A stretch of DNA of 64,000 bases from Gp1-AA145 sp963757135 (GTDB lineage: Bacteria; Acidobacteriota; Terriglobia; Terriglobales; Acidobacteriaceae), in NCBI GenBank assembly GCA_963757135.1, contig CAVWQE010000004.1:930001-994000 (forward strand), read 5' to 3'. This document shows positions 63,873 to 64,000 of this stretch, piece after piece (within the stretch, counting starts at the first letter, position 1; every line of letters begins with the position of its first letter). The notes under the pieces were generated by a model, which worked only from the letters and a program-made list of their open reading frames with translations, made no database searches and was not told where the DNA came from. The position numbers were made by a program, and so were the translations under genes.

Positions 63873-64000
63873 TTGGAAACGCTACTTGATCAAAGCGAAA
63901 TTGACGCGATGGTGCGGGCCGCGAGGGGAGGGGCGGCCAACTCAGTGGTCACCGTCAAATCATTCGATTACCGTGAAATTGGAATGGCACGCCAGCAACT
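63873..64000 (+). CDS. fliM: Flagellar motor switch protein FliM, N-terminal part (cut by window end)
   Basis: The TTG at 63873 has GGGGG just upstream. The translation begins with LLDQSEIDAMVRAARGG, matching the N-terminal FliM motif LSQSEIDALL that binds phosphorylated CheY, and goes on with VKSFDYREIG, a linker form seen in FliM (SFDF). The rest is outside the window. Confidence 0.85.
   Translation, partial: METLLDQSEIDAMVRAARGGAANSVVTVKSFDYREIGMARQQ

Overview
The window looks like chromosomal DNA from a soil-type Acidobacteriota (Terriglobia, Koribacter/Sulfotelmatobacter-like). This is an inference from gene content, not from a marker gene. The clues are a GC-rich background, a Ser/Thr kinase fused to a TolB-like propeller, many secreted proteins known mainly from that phylum, degenerate extragenic repeats of the AACCGCAAAGGACGC and GGGTGGCCCACCTTTG types, a secreted hemicellulose/glucuronate arsenal, and a SelD that appears to carry selenocysteine. 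No rRNA gene is present.

Layout. Positions 1-3229: an inverted repeat, purM, a decayed Fic-domain fragment and an acyl-CoA carboxylase carboxyltransferase. 3301-4979: a compact, AT-richer, probably acquired pair (TcmP plus its three-cysteine radical-SAM-like partner). 4976-18759: a BNR lipoprotein, an orphan oligopeptide ABC ATPase, a phosphoesterase, an RNase HI with an extra tail, a large Ser/Thr kinase, an FAH-family enzyme, a divergent Nramp-like transporter, secreted FN3 and HAF proteins and a LuxR-type regulator. 18783-20948: fabF, acpP and dtd. 21179-27161: a hexuronate locus (uxaC diverging from SDR, kdgK, eda and a GH2 enzyme). 27216-28313: selD with in-frame UGA at codon 18. 28398-33611: a membrane protein, a frameshifted aldo/keto reductase, an ECF sigma/anti-sigma/secreted-protein operon and a double cupredoxin.

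33664-38622 is sparse and contains ftsH, a lone GvpL/F gene, tRNA-like debris and a decayed TMEM175 channel gene. 38717-47591 holds GH31, aroDE, a secreted protein, an orphan VapB-like antitoxin, an AMMECR1 protein, pgsA, a ComEA-like HhH protein and glutamate dehydrogenase. 47592-52373 is the accessory, repeat-rich part: an IS481-like element inserted at CTAG, a NYN-domain protein with its translation start under a strong hairpin, a coiled-coil membrane protein with a probable frameshift, a small basic protein and several dispersed repeats. 52595-57205 carries a His-rich secreted protein, a cytochrome P450 and a secreted GH67 alpha-glucuronidase. 57442-64000 is a flagellar export/switch operon: fliN-like, fliO, fliP, fliQ, fliR, flhB, flhA, fliA and fliM, the last cut by the window edge.

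How the genes fit together. The GH67, GH2 and GH31 enzymes would release glucuronate and sugars from hemicellulose. UxaC, the SDR, KdgK and Eda then form most of a glucuronate-to-KDPG route, but no mannonate dehydratase is visible. The most informative points are the UGA-containing selD that ordinary gene calling truncates, the TcmP pair, the altered NPTH site of FlhB, the decayed genes (Fic, TMEM175, AKR) and the IS/repeat architecture around 47.6-51.9 kb. I did not find a complete new multigene defence system. The TcmP pair is the nearest candidate for an uncharacterised enzyme system.
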